Shown in pieces: positions 45,512-54,940 of a stretch of 64,000 nt of DNA. The DNA is from Neobacillus driksii. GTDB lineage: Bacteria > Bacillota > Bacilli > Bacillales > Cytobacillaceae. Location of the stretch: positions 186,001 through 250,000 of the forward strand of contig NZ_JACCBX010000004.1 in NCBI RefSeq assembly GCF_013409995.1, in the 5' to 3' direction. The notes below the pieces were generated by a model. The model did not search any database. It was not told the origin of the DNA and worked only from the letters and a program-made list of their open reading frames with translations. Every line of letters starts with the position of its first letter. Within the stretch, counting starts at the first letter, position 1. The position numbers were made by a program, and so were the translations under genes.

Positions 45512-47092
45512 CTACTCGTGCTGATCCATAGGGTTATAAAGCTTCACGTCTGGATTTTTTTCTTGGAACCAACGAAGCGCAAAATCATTTTCAAATAAAA
45601 AGACATAATGATCAAAGCGATCCTTTACAAGCAGACTTCTAGAACTCGAGAGATTTTCATCGACAACATCTCCTTCTATCCATCTGCCAATTTTAGAACC
45701 AATTCGTTCCATCAATACCTCAGCATTGTATTCATTTCTCATTCGATGTTCAAAAACCTCAAATTGCAGCTGTCCAACAGCACCTAGCAGGTAATCATCC
45801 GTTTTGACTGTTTTGTAAAGTTGAATGGCACCTTCCTGAACCAGCTGTTGGATCCCTTTATAAAATGATTTTTGTTTCATTACATTTTTTGCAGAAACCC
45901 TAACAAAAAGCTCTGGTGTAAATTGAGGCAGTCTTTCAAATTGAAAATTATCTTTACCTGCAGTTATGGTATCACCAATTTGGTAAGTACCAGTATCATA
46001 GAGACCAATAATGTCCCCGCTGACAGCCTCATCCACCGTATTTCTTTCCTCAGCCATAAAAGAAGTGGATTGAGAAAGCTTAATCTGTTTACCTAAGCGT
46101 GGTATATTTACCGTCATTCCTCGTTCAAATTTACCTGAACAAATACGGACGAAAGCAATCCTGTCACGATGGGCTGGGTTCATGTTTGCCTGAATTTTAA
46201 AGACAAATCCTGAAAACTGTTCAGCAAGCGGATTAATTTCTCCTATTGATGAATTTCGAGCCATCGGAGCAGGAGCAAATTGCAGGTATGTCTCTAAAAA
46301 GGTTTGGACCCCAAAAGTTGTTAACGCAGAGCCAAAGAAAACCGGTGTAATCTTACCATCTGCAACTTTTTCAGGAGAGAAATCATTACCAGCCTCATTT
46401 AAAAGCATAATCTCTTCCAGCGTTTGGTCATAAAGTCCAGAAGCCTTTAATGGATGTTCTCCTTCTATTTCCCCTTCACTATTTAATGGTATGAAACGGT
46501 CTTCCTCATTTACTCTAAATTGTTCAATTCGATTGTAATAACGGTCATAAATCCCAAGAAACTCTTTGCCCATCCCAATTGGCCAGTTCATTGGATATGA
46601 CTCAATTCCAAGAACCTCTTCTAATTCAGCAAGGAGCTCTAAGGGCGCTTTCCCCTGACGGTCCAGCTTATTAATAAAAGTAAAAATTGGAATTCCACGC
46701 ATCCGGCATACTTTAAATAGCTTTAACGTTTGTTCCTCAATCCCTTTAGCAGAATCGATAATCATAACTGCACTATCAACAGCCATTAACGTACGATACG
46801 TATCTTCACTGAAATCCTGGTGTCCTGGAGTGTCCAAAATATTGACACGAAAATCATTGTAATCAAATTGCATAACACTGGACGTAACAGAGATTCCCCG
46901 TTGCTTTTCAATTTCCATCCAGTCACTTGTCGCAAACTTACCTGTTTTTTTAGCTTTTACCGTACCAGCGTCACGAATTGCTCCGCCGAATAATAATAAT
47001 TTTTCTGTTAATGTTGTTTTCCCGGCATCCGGGTGAGATATAATCGCAAAGGTTCTACGCGATAATACCTCTTCTTTAAAATTGTTACCCAT
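45512..47092 (-). CDS. prfC: Peptide chain release factor 3
   Basis: 526 residues from ATG at 47092 with GAGAGG eight bases before. G-domain motifs are [12 protein letters not shown] (G1), DTPGHQDF (G3) and NKLDRQ (G4). [22 protein letters not shown] is specific for RF3. RF3 uses GTP to recycle RF1/RF2 from ribosomes after termination. B. subtilis lacks it, as far as I recall, so its presence is a lineage difference. Single gene, divergent from the FtsH-like gene. Confidence 0.95.
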   Translation of the reverse strand: MGNNFKEEVLSRRTFAIISHPDAGKTTLTEKLLLFGGAIRDAGTVKAKKTGKFATSDWMEIEKQRGISVTSSVMQFDYNDFRVNILDTPGHQDFSEDTYRTLMAVDSAVMIIDSAKGIEEQTLKLFKVCRMRGIPIFTFINKLDRQGKAPLELLAELEEVLGIESYPMNWPIGMGKEFLGIYDRYYNRIEQFRVNEEDRFIPLNSEGEIEGEHPLKASGLYDQTLEEIMLLNEAGNDFSPEKVADGKITPVFFGSALTTFGVQTFLETYLQFAPAPMARNSSIGEINPLAEQFSGFVFKIQANMNPAHRDRIAFVRICSGKFERGMTVNIPRLGKQIKLSQSTSFMAEERNTVDEAVSGDIIGLYDTGTYQIGDTITAGKDNFQFERLPQFTPELFVRVSAKNVMKQKSFYKGIQQLVQEGAIQLYKTVKTDDYLLGAVGQLQFEVFEHRMRNEYNAEVLMERIGSKIGRWIEGDVVDENLSSSRSLLVKDRFDHYVFLFENDFALRWFQEKNPDVKLYNPMDQHE

Positions 47093-47278
47093 TTCAAATT
47101 CCTCTCTTTTTGTCAATCCAAAAATTTTTCTCGTACCCTTAATCTTATAGTCTGGCGGTCAAATTTGCAATCCTTTAATAATAATCCAATTGGAAATCTA
47201 TTTCCATCCATTCCCACATCGCCTTTTGCCATTTTCCTTTTATAATAGAATAAGACTCTGTATAAGGAGATGACTATA

Positions 47279-49015
47279 TTGAATCAAAGTAAAAAACTAG
47301 TCTCAAAGATTATTCCGCTTATCGCAGCGTTACTAATATTACTGGCAGGGATAACTTGGATTATCCAAACAACCAATAAAAAAATTGAGATTCCTTTCTC
47401 TTCAGTGGAAGAAACCATTCAAGAGCAAAACGGGAAACAAGTAGTTCTGACAGAGCACTCTGACGGCAGCATACTACTGGAAATTGACGGTCTCAAATAC
47501 GAATCACATGTTCCTCCGAATAGTCAAATGATCGACAAACTCGTTGAGAATTATAATATTCAATACTCCTTCTCTAATAGCAGCCGTTTTGGAAAGTGGA
47601 TCATGGCGGGTGTACTACTCACCCTTGTTGGAACTGCTTTCGTACTTCAAAGAACAAAAGGGGGGTTTGGTCTATCAAATTCAATGAAGAATAGTGTTTC
47701 TCAAGCACGACCTCTTCCATCCATTAGTTTAGATAATGTTGGTGGGATTGGTGAAGAAATGAAGGAAGAAATTCTTCAGACACTTTCAACACTGAAGGAA
47801 CCGGAAAGAGCGGTTAAAATGGGGATTAAGCCGCCAAAAGGTATTTTATTATATGGACCGCCAGGCACAGGAAAAACATTATTAGCTCAGGCAATTGCCC
47901 GTGAATTAAATGCATCTTTCTTTTCTGCAAGCGGGTCAGCTTTTAATGAGTTATTCGTTGGAGTCGGTGCCAGCAGGGTCCGCTCTTTATTTCAGAGTGC
48001 GAGAAAACAAGGTCCTGCTGTCATCTTCATTGATGAAGTAGATGCCCTAGCTGGCAGAAGAAAAGCCCATGGCGGTGAAGAAGCAGAAAAAACTTTGACT
48101 GAACTCCTTGTCCAGCTTGATGGCGGGCATTCGAATGATGGAATTCTGTTTATTGCCGCAACAAACAGAAAAGATATGCTTGATGAAGCGTTCCTAAGGC
48201 CGGGTAGAATTGACTTTACTTTCCATGTTCCGCTTCCGGATACAAAAGGAAGACGAGAAATCATCGATATTCATACACGAGGGAAAGCACTTAGTGAAGA
48301 GGTTCTAGCGTCTTTAGATGAATTAGCTGAAAGTACCTCCGGCTTTTCAGGAGCAGAGCTGCAATCATTATTTGAAACAGCCAGCAGACGAGCAGTGCGT
48401 AACGGGCAGGATGTATTAACTAAAGGGGATCTTGATTATGCTCTAGACCGGACAATATTAGGAAGTACATCTCGTACTTTACAGGATTTGGACACGAAGC
48501 GTCGAGTGGCTATTCACGAAGCAGGGCATGCCATTGTAGCTTCCTTAACGAAGCCAGGTTCTGTCAGAAAAGCGACAATTATCCCACGTGGTGATGCGCT
48601 GGGATACGTGGCACCCATCCCAAAAGAGCTTCATTTATCCACGACAAGTGATTTACTAGATCGGGTCGCCATGGTATTAGCCGGTGGTGTTGCCGAAAGA
48701 ATACTCCTTGGCGAACATAGCATAGGCGTCAGTGGTGACGTGCAGCAAGCAAAGCAAATTATTGAACAAATGGTAGATACGGGCATGCTTCAAGGTGGTT
48801 TTACCCTTACTTTTAACAAACAGGACAAAGAAGATAAAATGCAAGAACTTTTTGAAAAGGGGATAGAAAGAGCAGAGAATCTAATAAATAGTCATCAACA
48901 TCAGTATCAGCAATTAGTCGATAGCTTATTAAAGAAAGAAACACTTGAAGGCTATGAGGTAGAGGAAATTGTCTGGGGAAAGACTCCAATCATAAGTGAT
49001 GATGTTTCTGCATAA
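47279..49015 (+). CDS. FtsH-like membrane AAA protease (second, short FtsH paralogue type)
   Basis: 578 residues from TTG at 47279. An ATG at 47270 directly abuts AAGGAG and is unlikely, while the TTG has nine-base spacing. Architecture: membrane helix (about 9-29), short external domain, second helix (about 104-121), AAA module with GPPGTGKT, VIFIDEVDAL and LRPGRIDF, then an M41 protease domain with zinc motif HEAGH and the aspartate of VSGDVQQAK. Catalytic residues are intact. It is shorter than housekeeping FtsH (about 640) and sits outside the usual tilS-hpt-ftsH locus, so it is probably an additional copy. Confidence 0.88.
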   Translation: MNQSKKLVSKIIPLIAALLILLAGITWIIQTTNKKIEIPFSSVEETIQEQNGKQVVLTEHSDGSILLEIDGLKYESHVPPNSQMIDKLVENYNIQYSFSNSSRFGKWIMAGVLLTLVGTAFVLQRTKGGFGLSNSMKNSVSQARPLPSISLDNVGGIGEEMKEEILQTLSTLKEPERAVKMGIKPPKGILLYGPPGTGKTLLAQAIARELNASFFSASGSAFNELFVGVGASRVRSLFQSARKQGPAVIFIDEVDALAGRRKAHGGEEAEKTLTELLVQLDGGHSNDGILFIAATNRKDMLDEAFLRPGRIDFTFHVPLPDTKGRREIIDIHTRGKALSEEVLASLDELAESTSGFSGAELQSLFETASRRAVRNGQDVLTKGDLDYALDRTILGSTSRTLQDLDTKRRVAIHEAGHAIVASLTKPGSVRKATIIPRGDALGYVAPIPKELHLSTTSDLLDRVAMVLAGGVAERILLGEHSIGVSGDVQQAKQIIEQMVDTGMLQGGFTLTFNKQDKEDKMQELFEKGIERAENLINSHQHQYQQLVDSLLKKETLEGYEVEEIVWGKTPIISDDVSA

Positions 49016-49075
49016 ATGAAATAAATGTTCCTGTGGCACACTAATTTATATATCCACTTAAGGAAGTGTATGTAA

Positions 49076-49483
49076 ATGGTTGACCCACAAATTTATTTTG
49101 AAGCAAAGAAATATCGTGAAGGTGCTAAGAGGTATATCGATGATCCAAAAAAGACCGAGGGCTTATTGAAGAAGGCAATTCTCAAGGCAAAAAATAACAA
49201 AGGTACTTTAGGAGATGTATGGGAAAAGCTGCAATTATTCTTTGATATGGTCCAAGCCTATTCAAGAGGCGAATATCGAAACATTGCGCCCGCTACAATC
49301 TTAACCATTATTGGTGCAATCCTATATTTCGTTTCTCCTTTAGACGTGGTCCCCGATTTTCTCGTCGGATTAGGGATAGTTGATGATGCCGCCGTCATAA
49401 GCTTTACGCTTAAAAAATTATCAGTTGAAATCAATGAATTTAAAAAGTGGAAACATTCAACAAAAGGAAACCCTCTTGATTAG
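49076..49483 (+). CDS. ykvA: YkvA, DUF1232 membrane protein
   Basis: 135 residues. The DUF1232 core IAPATILTIIGAILYFVSPLD, followed by VVPDFLVGLGIVDDAAVI, forms one or two membrane segments, and charged soluble ends flank it. It corresponds to B. subtilis YkvA, which has no known function. AGGAAG precedes the ATG. It follows the FtsH-like gene by 60 bases and could be cotranscribed with it; a terminator overlaps its stop codon. Confidence 0.85.
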   Translation: MVDPQIYFEAKKYREGAKRYIDDPKKTEGLLKKAILKAKNNKGTLGDVWEKLQLFFDMVQAYSRGEYRNIAPATILTIIGAILYFVSPLDVVPDFLVGLGIVDDAAVISFTLKKLSVEINEFKKWKHSTKGNPLD

Positions 49484-49495
49484 TCAAGAGGGTTT
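49468..49495 (+). terminator. Rho-independent terminator
   Basis: AAACCCTCTTGA/TCAAGAGGGTTT arms with a four-base loop; the stop codon of ykvA is inside the hairpin. Confidence 0.85.
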
Positions 49496-49506
49496 CAGCT
49501 TTTGTT

Positions 49507-49656
49507 CTATCTAAAACAAGCTGCACCTACGATAATTAATAGGATAAATAAAACTACGATTAATGCAAAGCCGCCGCCAAATCCACAGCCACCGCCGTAG
49601 CCTCCACCAAATCCACAGCCACCGCCAAATCCTCCATAACCATATCCATATGGCAT
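49507..49656 (-). CDS. YjcZ-family sporulation membrane protein (49 aa)
   Basis: 49 codons: glycine/tyrosine-rich head ([15 protein letters not shown], with FGGG repeated) followed by a single membrane helix ([19 protein letters not shown]). This is the YjcZ/tiny-TM Bacillus family seen in spores. Two cysteines sit in the repeats. The GGNGGN coding repeats are not a DNA repeat element. AAGGGGG precedes the ATG. The partner gene at 49676 lies just upstream on the same strand. Confidence 0.85.
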   Translation of the reverse strand: MPYGYGYGGFGGGCGFGGGYGGGCGFGGGFALIVVLFILLIIVGAACFR

Positions 49657-49675
49657 ATATACAACCCCCTTTTTT

Positions 49676-49780
49676 TTAGTAGTATCCTCGGCCCCAAGAA
49701 GCCCCGATAATAATTAACAAAATGAACAATACAACTAGTAGGGCAAAGCCGCTGCCGTACCCGCCATGTGAACCAGACAT
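49676..49780 (-). CDS. YjcZ-like sporulation membrane protein (34 aa)
   Basis: 34 codons from ATG at 49780 with AAAGGAGGTAATG upstream. A short head ([11 protein letters not shown]) precedes a membrane helix ([18 protein letters not shown]) nearly identical to its neighbour, so the two are paralogues from a local duplication. Family function in the spore envelope is not defined. Confidence 0.8.
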   Translation of the reverse strand: MSGSHGGYGSGFALLVVLFILLIIIGASWGRGYY

Positions 49781-49905
49781 TTACATTACCTCCTTTTTAT
49801 AATTCCATATATCCTATTCATACCGATAAAAATGTGCGATAGACACCTATCCAAATAACCCACTTTTCTAAAAAAGAATAAGCCCAATCTAATTGGGCTT
49901 ATCAA

Positions 49906-50328
49906 TCATTTAGGCTCCACTATCGGAAGGAGCCGATCCACTAATCTAGGTGACAGCGGCTGTAGTGATTTAAAACAGGTGAGATCTACAACTATACAAT
50001 TTGAGGTTGTTCTTAATGAAAAAACATTGTCGCATAAATCTACTGGATAGCCATCTATGTCTACTGGTTCCAGTAGGGATATTGTTGCGCAACATCTCCT
50101 TACATCTAATGCTTCTAATCTAAATACATTTGTTATAAAAAAGTTACCATTATTTGTCCAACCAAAAGCCTCAAATTGACACTTTCCTGTTGAAAGGATA
50201 AATGGAATAGTGTCATACCCAAAATCCTCACTCAAAAAACGAAATTCATCAAAGGATAACCTTTTTTGTTCTTCTAAAAGTTGTTGCAGGTCCTGACATA
50301 TACATACATTTTTATGTTCTTCCCCCAT
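49906..50328 (-). CDS. CotZ/CotY-family spore coat protein
   Basis: 140 residues from ATG at 50328 with AAGGAGG seven bases upstream; a 25-codon extension overlaps the upstream gene and has no ribosome site. Cysteine-rich pattern of the CotZ family: NVCICQ near the N-terminus, RRCCATISLLEP in the middle and CIVVDLTCFKSLQPLSPRLV at the end. In B. subtilis and B. cereus such proteins form the crust or exosporium basal layer by disulfide and self-assembly. It lies 23 bases downstream of an ATP-grasp gene, with which it forms an operon. Confidence 0.8.
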   Translation of the reverse strand: MGEEHKNVCICQDLQQLLEEQKRLSFDEFRFLSEDFGYDTIPFILSTGKCQFEAFGWTNNGNFFITNVFRLEALDVRRCCATISLLEPVDIDGYPVDLCDNVFSLRTTSNCIVVDLTCFKSLQPLSPRLVDRLLPIVEPK

Positions 50329-50351
50329 AACCAAACCTCCTTTCTTAGTTT

Positions 50352-51572
50352 CTAAATAGGCTGCACGTAAAATTGAATTTGCTGCGCACCATTCAGAGCG
50401 CATTCTCTTGCTTGATCCTTTGAATCTCCTGAGGCTAATACATATCCATATCGTTGTCCCATAGAGCGAGGTGGAGTAACAAGTTGACCATCTTTTGCCT
50501 TTGTGTATACCTCTAAAACACCAACTTGTTCTCTGGCTGTTTCACACCCCGATACTTTAAGTAACTTCCCAACTAGACCAACGATTAAATAATGGGTATA
50601 AATAGCCCTATTGTGTTTTTTCCTTAAATCTGGTTCTAACCCCGTGAACAATCTGATTGTTTGTTCTGCAAGGTTATAGCCAAACGCTTCCTCAATCATC
50701 CGGTTCATAGCTCCCCCAGCCATCCTCGGATTAATCTCAATCAGCTTCCAGCCTTTATTTGTTAATTTCATTTCTAAATGGCAAGTACCATTTCTTAACT
50801 GAAAATCCTCTATAATTGTAACAATAGTTTCCTTTAGCCCTGGCAGTTGTTCTAAGTACAACTCAGGACAAACAGAATACCCTGTGATAATAAACCGTTG
50901 ACCCTTTGTTACCTCCTGCTCTACAATTGCTGCAACTGAAATGTTGGATTGATAGACAACCACTTCAATCAAATATTGTGGTCCCTCTAAATATTCCTCC
51001 ACTAATACAGGAAGTTCAGAGTTTTTACGGCGAAGTTGTTTTACACCCTTTCTGCATTCCCACTCATTTTCGACCAGTATTACATCTTTTGAACCATTAG
51101 ATTGAGGAGATTTGATAATTAGAGGAAAGCAGTCTTTTAACTGGTTTATCTCATCATCGATTGTATCGTTTGAGACTAGAACCTTAAAAAACGGAGTGTA
51201 TTCTTTTCTGGCTAAATATCTTCTAGTCAAAATTTTGTCGGTCATAATTTGCAACGGTTCATATGTGAGAGGTATATTACAAAGAGTATTTGTAAGCAAA
51301 GCCGCTAAATAAATATATTCATCTAAAAAGCTAATAAAGCAAACAACCTCTTTCCCCTCTTCAATTAGGTCAGTTACGGCTGATAGAATTTCATCTGTAT
51401 CTGACAAATTCAATAGACGTACATCATCTATTTCGCGATATCCCTCCCTTTCTTCAACAAAAATGGTGCGATTCGTTAAAAGTATTGTCTCGAAACCAAG
51501 TCTTTTTGCTGCTTTAATTCCTTCATAGCTTGATCCTGTTTTATTTGTACCTAAGAAAACAATTGATTTCAT
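50352..51572 (-). CDS. ATP-grasp ligase of unknown substrate
   Basis: 406 residues from ATG at 51572 (GGTGG nine bases upstream). ATP-grasp fold: N-terminal Rossmann-like domain FLGTNKTGSSYEGIKAAKRLG, ATP lid PLIIKSPQSNGSKDV, and the catalytic loop NGTCHLEMKLTNKGWKLIEINPRMAGGAMN with Glu/Asn metal ligands. Such enzymes join a carboxylate to an amine through an acyl phosphate, as in peptide or carnosine-type synthesis. Its operon with a CotZ-like coat gene hints at a spore-envelope small molecule or crosslink, which is inference. Confidence 0.83.
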   Translation of the reverse strand: MKSIVFLGTNKTGSSYEGIKAAKRLGFETILLTNRTIFVEEREGYREIDDVRLLNLSDTDEILSAVTDLIEEGKEVVCFISFLDEYIYLAALLTNTLCNIPLTYEPLQIMTDKILTRRYLARKEYTPFFKVLVSNDTIDDEINQLKDCFPLIIKSPQSNGSKDVILVENEWECRKGVKQLRRKNSELPVLVEEYLEGPQYLIEVVVYQSNISVAAIVEQEVTKGQRFIITGYSVCPELYLEQLPGLKETIVTIIEDFQLRNGTCHLEMKLTNKGWKLIEINPRMAGGAMNRMIEEAFGYNLAEQTIRLFTGLEPDLRKKHNRAIYTHYLIVGLVGKLLKVSGCETAREQVGVLEVYTKAKDGQLVTPPRSMGQRYGYVLASGDSKDQARECALNGAQQIQFYVQPI

Positions 51573-51901
51573 CTGTTGCACCCACCAAAAATGTCCTCAC
51601 CTTTTTGTGATAGTTTTCCTGTTACAATAAAATATTCTTTTTCTGTTAGTTGGTGTAGGCATGTTCATTATGTACGAACAGTTATTTGACCAATAAATTT
51701 AAAGTGTGACAAATGCCTTCCAAAAAAATAGTGGACAAGTGTGTAGAATGTAAAAACCATATCCTTATAACATTAGAGATATGGCCCTTAACATTATTAT
51801 GTGGAGAAAATAGGCAGCTTTTATCCAACAAAAAAACCAACAACTTGTCGTTGTTGGTTTTTATAAACAGGTAGACGCTAATGTGGTGCTGCCTTACAAA
51901 A
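51573..51901. other. 329-base region between the ATP-grasp gene and uppP
   Basis: No gene. It contains the terminator below and the upstream region of the ATP-grasp/CotZ operon. No clear sigma-K or sigma-A promoter was found for that operon. Confidence 0.5.
51834..51860 (-). terminator. Rho-independent terminator of uppP
   Basis: AAACCAACAAC/GTTGTTGGTTT arms with a five-base loop and A/T runs on both sides, 42 bases after the uppP stop. Confidence 0.85.
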
Positions 51902-52735
51902 TTAAAAGTAAACCAGAAAAATTATTAACGCTAACAGAATTCGATATATAGCGAAGGGTACAAGTTTTATTTTATCAATAAGCTTTAAGAAAAAGCGGAT
52001 TGAAATTAAAGCAAATACAAATGCACTAATGAATCCAGCTATAAAAAATGGAAGTGCGTCCATCGTCATATACTGCCAATTTTTCAGTAAGGAGAGAAAG
52101 CTGGCACCGGCCATAATAGGTACTGCCATAATAAACGTAAAATCAGCAGCTGCTCTATGACTCAATCCTAATAGTACCCCGCCTGATATAGTTGAACCAG
52201 AACGAGAGAAACCTGGCCACAATGATAAACATTGAATGAGACCAATCGTTAGAGCTTGTTTATACGTAATTTGGTCAACCGTTTGGATTTTCGGTGTTTT
52301 TGGACCAAAACGATCTGCAATTATCATAAAAATGGCACCAATCACTAAACCTATTAAAACAGTCTGAGTCGAAAATAAGTACTCATCTATATAGTCTTCA
52401 AGTAGTACCCCAAAAATTCCAGCTGGTATTAATCCAACAAATACTTGAGATAATTTTAAACGGCTGCCACCTTGTTCGGATAGCTTACTTTTTATTCGAC
52501 CCATTCCTAATAGGTCAATAATTCGGTCTTTGAATGTCACGACAACAGCTAAAATCGAACCAAGCTGGATCACTACTTTAAAAGTATTCGCTCCATATTT
52601 CCCTAAAAATTCTTCTGATTGAAGCCACATATCATCCACGATGATCATATGCCCGGTCGAAGATACTGGGGCAAATTCAGTCAGCCCTTCTACTAAACCT
52701 AAAATAATTGCTTTAATAATCAATAATAACTCCAT
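51902..52735 (-). CDS. uppP: Undecaprenyl-diphosphatase UppP/BacA
   Basis: 277 residues with about eight membrane helices. Catalytic motifs are GLTEFAPVSSTGHM (E, SSTGH) and PGFSRSGSTISGGVLLG. It dephosphorylates undecaprenyl pyrophosphate at the outer membrane face so that the carrier lipid can be reused for peptidoglycan, and gives bacitracin tolerance. AGGAG precedes the ATG. Single gene. Confidence 0.95.
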   Translation of the reverse strand: MELLLIIKAIILGLVEGLTEFAPVSSTGHMIIVDDMWLQSEEFLGKYGANTFKVVIQLGSILAVVVTFKDRIIDLLGMGRIKSKLSEQGGSRLKLSQVFVGLIPAGIFGVLLEDYIDEYLFSTQTVLIGLVIGAIFMIIADRFGPKTPKIQTVDQITYKQALTIGLIQCLSLWPGFSRSGSTISGGVLLGLSHRAAADFTFIMAVPIMAGASFLSLLKNWQYMTMDALPFFIAGFISAFVFALISIRFFLKLIDKIKLVPFAIYRILLALIIFLVYF

Positions 52736-52853
52736 TTACTTAACTACTCCTAACTTAATCTTCTACTGTTTTAGATACAAGGATATGGAATAACCTTTTA
52801 ATTGTACTCAATTTCCAATACCTTTAGCAAATGTTTTTTTACACATTATAAGA

Positions 52854-52874
52854 GCGAGGCTAATGCAGCCTCGC
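52854..52874 (-). terminator. Rho-independent terminator
   Basis: GCGAGGCT/AGCCTCGC arms with a five-base loop just after the NlpC/P60 gene. Confidence 0.8.
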
Positions 52875-52878
52875 CTCC

Positions 52879-54045
52879 CTATTGTGAAATAATGCGATTG
52901 ACACGCCCATTGAATTTCTCTAACCAATAACCATTTGTCATATCAGCTATTGCCACACCTGTTGAACTTTGTGATCCTAGGAATTTTCCAGCACCTAGGT
53001 AAATGCCGACATGACCATCTTTTTTATATGTATCAAAAAACACGAGGTCTCCCGGCTGCATTTCTTCCACATCAACAGGTGTTCCTGTATTTTTTAAAAC
53101 TTCTGTACTTGCACCTATTTTGATTTCAACCTGAGAAAACGCCCAACTGACAAAAGCTGAACAATCAAATCTCCCAGCTGCTATATCATATTCATTTCGA
53201 CCGCCGCCAAATACATAAACCGAATTCCCTACATACTTTAATCCATTAGAAATTAGGCTTTTAACAGTTTCATTGGTTAACAGCAAAGAACCATTTAGTA
53301 TTTCATTTGAGTCAAAATCAGTTAAATCATACATAGCTTCAAGAGCAGAATCCTGTTGCATTAATCCTGCCTGCTCCGATAGTGTAACTTGCTCTTTCTT
53401 CTTTGCCTTTGTTCTTAACCATTCATTGTGTTGCTTTTGTTCTAATATTTGTGATTGCATTCCTTCTAATTCCACTTTCATACTCTGAAGATCTATTAAT
53501 TTATCTTTTACTTGGGCTTGCTTCTTTCTAATCTCCTCTTTATCAGCCTCATGTTGGTTAATTATATTTTGGTCTGCCTCGACAAATGAGGCAACAGCAC
53601 CAACCCGATCGACAAAGTCTTTAAAACTTGTGGAACCAAGTAAAACATCAAGATAGTTTACCTTGCCTCCATTTTCTTGAAAAGTAAGTGCGCGTTTTTT
53701 TAAGATTTCATTACGCTTACTTACTTTTTCATTTAGTGTTACAATCTCTGCTTCTTGTTTCTGTATCTCTAATTGTGAAGAGCTTATTTTGTTCTCAGTT
53801 TCAAGAATGATTTGATTATTATCATTTATTGCTTGCTCTACTCGCTTGATTTGTTCATTAATTTTTTCAATTTCTTCTTTTACTCGGTTAAGTTCAACAT
53901 TGCCTTTTAATATTTCTAATTGGATGTTTGAACGCTGCTCATCAATTATTTGCTGGTTATTATTTTTTTCGGCTTCTACTTGAAGTAATACAGTTGGACT
54001 TCCGAACATGATTATTGTACAAAATGCCATAATCTTCTTTTTCAA
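52879..54045 (-). CDS. Secreted NlpC/P60 peptidoglycan endopeptidase with coiled coil (CwlO-like)
   Basis: 388 residues starting at TTG. A Sec signal (residues 1-25, ending VEA) is followed by a long N-terminal coiled coil (about 30-220, PcsB/CwlO type) and a C-terminal NlpC/P60 domain: nucleophile in GRFDCSAFVSWAF and histidine in HVGIYLGAGKFLG. Such enzymes cut D-Glu to diaminopimelate bonds in the cell wall during elongation or division and, when they carry the coiled coil, are usually gated by FtsEX. No ftsEX genes are nearby. Confidence 0.9.
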   Translation of the reverse strand: MKKKIMAFCTIIMFGSPTVLLQVEAEKNNNQQIIDEQRSNIQLEILKGNVELNRVKEEIEKINEQIKRVEQAINDNNQIILETENKISSSQLEIQKQEAEIVTLNEKVSKRNEILKKRALTFQENGGKVNYLDVLLGSTSFKDFVDRVGAVASFVEADQNIINQHEADKEEIRKKQAQVKDKLIDLQSMKVELEGMQSQILEQKQHNEWLRTKAKKKEQVTLSEQAGLMQQDSALEAMYDLTDFDSNEILNGSLLLTNETVKSLISNGLKYVGNSVYVFGGGRNEYDIAAGRFDCSAFVSWAFSQVEIKIGASTEVLKNTGTPVDVEEMQPGDLVFFDTYKKDGHVGIYLGAGKFLGSQSSTGVAIADMTNGYWLEKFNGRVNRIISQ

Positions 54046-54274
54046 CTTTTATTCCCCTGCTTCCTTCATAGCAAATAGCAATAGTTATTGGTTCCTTCTA
54101 TGTAACTTAAAGATTTAACAGTTTATTAACTTAGCAAAAGTAATCCTTTTTAACCACTTTTATCCTATTCTATTGCAACTAGAAGTATAGCATGAAATGT
54201 TGTCAAATTAATAATCATAATATTAAATTTATGTTTCAGATATTAATATATTATTGTTCATTGATTAACATGAA

Positions 54275-54311
54275 AAAGCAGGCCAATCAGATGGATTGGT
54301 CTGCGTGTTTT
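54275..54311 (-). terminator. Terminator of the phaQ-phaP operon
   Basis: Imperfect hairpin with CCAATC/GGATTGG core and flanking AAGCAGG/TCTGC pairing, bordered by A and T runs, 15 bases after the phaP stop. Confidence 0.65.
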
Positions 54312-54325
54312 TTTGAAATCGTTCT

Positions 54326-54940
54326 TTACCTTGCCTTTAAAAGTTCTTTGACGCTATTTTTTCCGCGATTTATAATTTCACTATGTGTATTTCTAGCCAT
54401 TTTTACATACTCGTTTGTAACTTGCTGCCAAGCATTTCGGCGTTCACGGCCATATGCGATGTTGGCCTCTGTGCTCTTTTCAAAATTATCCTCTAACTGG
54501 TCTATAATGTGGAAGACAGATTTGATTGGAGTAAGTGCAAGGTTTTCTAATTGATGAGACACCTCTTTAAGTTGCTCCTTAAGCTCCTCTTTTTCATTCA
54601 TCATTTCTGCTTCGATTCTTTCTTCGTCCTTCATAAGTTGTTCCCTGCGTGCATTCATTTGCTGGATGAAGCCCGAAACAACATCTTTGTTCGTTTTTTT
54701 CGTTTGTTCAAATATATTAGCTAGTGAGTTTCTGTATTGTTTGTTAAACTTGATAACTTCTTTTAGCGTATTGACATAAGCATCCTCACGGTTTTCACGT
54801 AGCTGTCTTGCCCGATCAAGTGATTGCTCATACTGATTCCAGAGTGTATCTACAAATAAACCTTCTTTATTAGGTTCTTCTGCTGCAGGAATCATCTTTT
54901 CTTCAACTGCTTGAACATTTTCACTCTTTTTCTGTGCCAT
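54326..54940 (-). CDS. phaP: PHA granule-associated phasin (PhaP-like)
   Basis: 204 residues, almost entirely amphipathic helix, with no signal peptide. The core FVDTLWNQYEQSLDRARQ fits the pattern seen in Bacillus PhaP, and LALTPIKSVFHII is the conserved-looking mid section. Phasins coat polyhydroxyalkanoate granules in the cytoplasm and control their size. The start overlaps the phaQ stop region by 20 bases, and AGAGGAGG lies before it. It shares architecture with the gene at 56947, so the two look like paralogues. Confidence 0.72.
   Translation of the reverse strand: MAQKKSENVQAVEEKMIPAAEEPNKEGLFVDTLWNQYEQSLDRARQLRENREDAYVNTLKEVIKFNKQYRNSLANIFEQTKKTNKDVVSGFIQQMNARREQLMKDEERIEAEMMNEKEELKEQLKEVSHQLENLALTPIKSVFHIIDQLEDNFEKSTEANIAYGRERRNAWQQVTNEYVKMARNTHSEIINRGKNSVKELLKAR

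Noticed and set aside
49540..49650. GGN-rich repeated bases resembling a tandem repeat
   Set aside because: They encode the glycine-rich head of a YjcZ protein in a clean frame.
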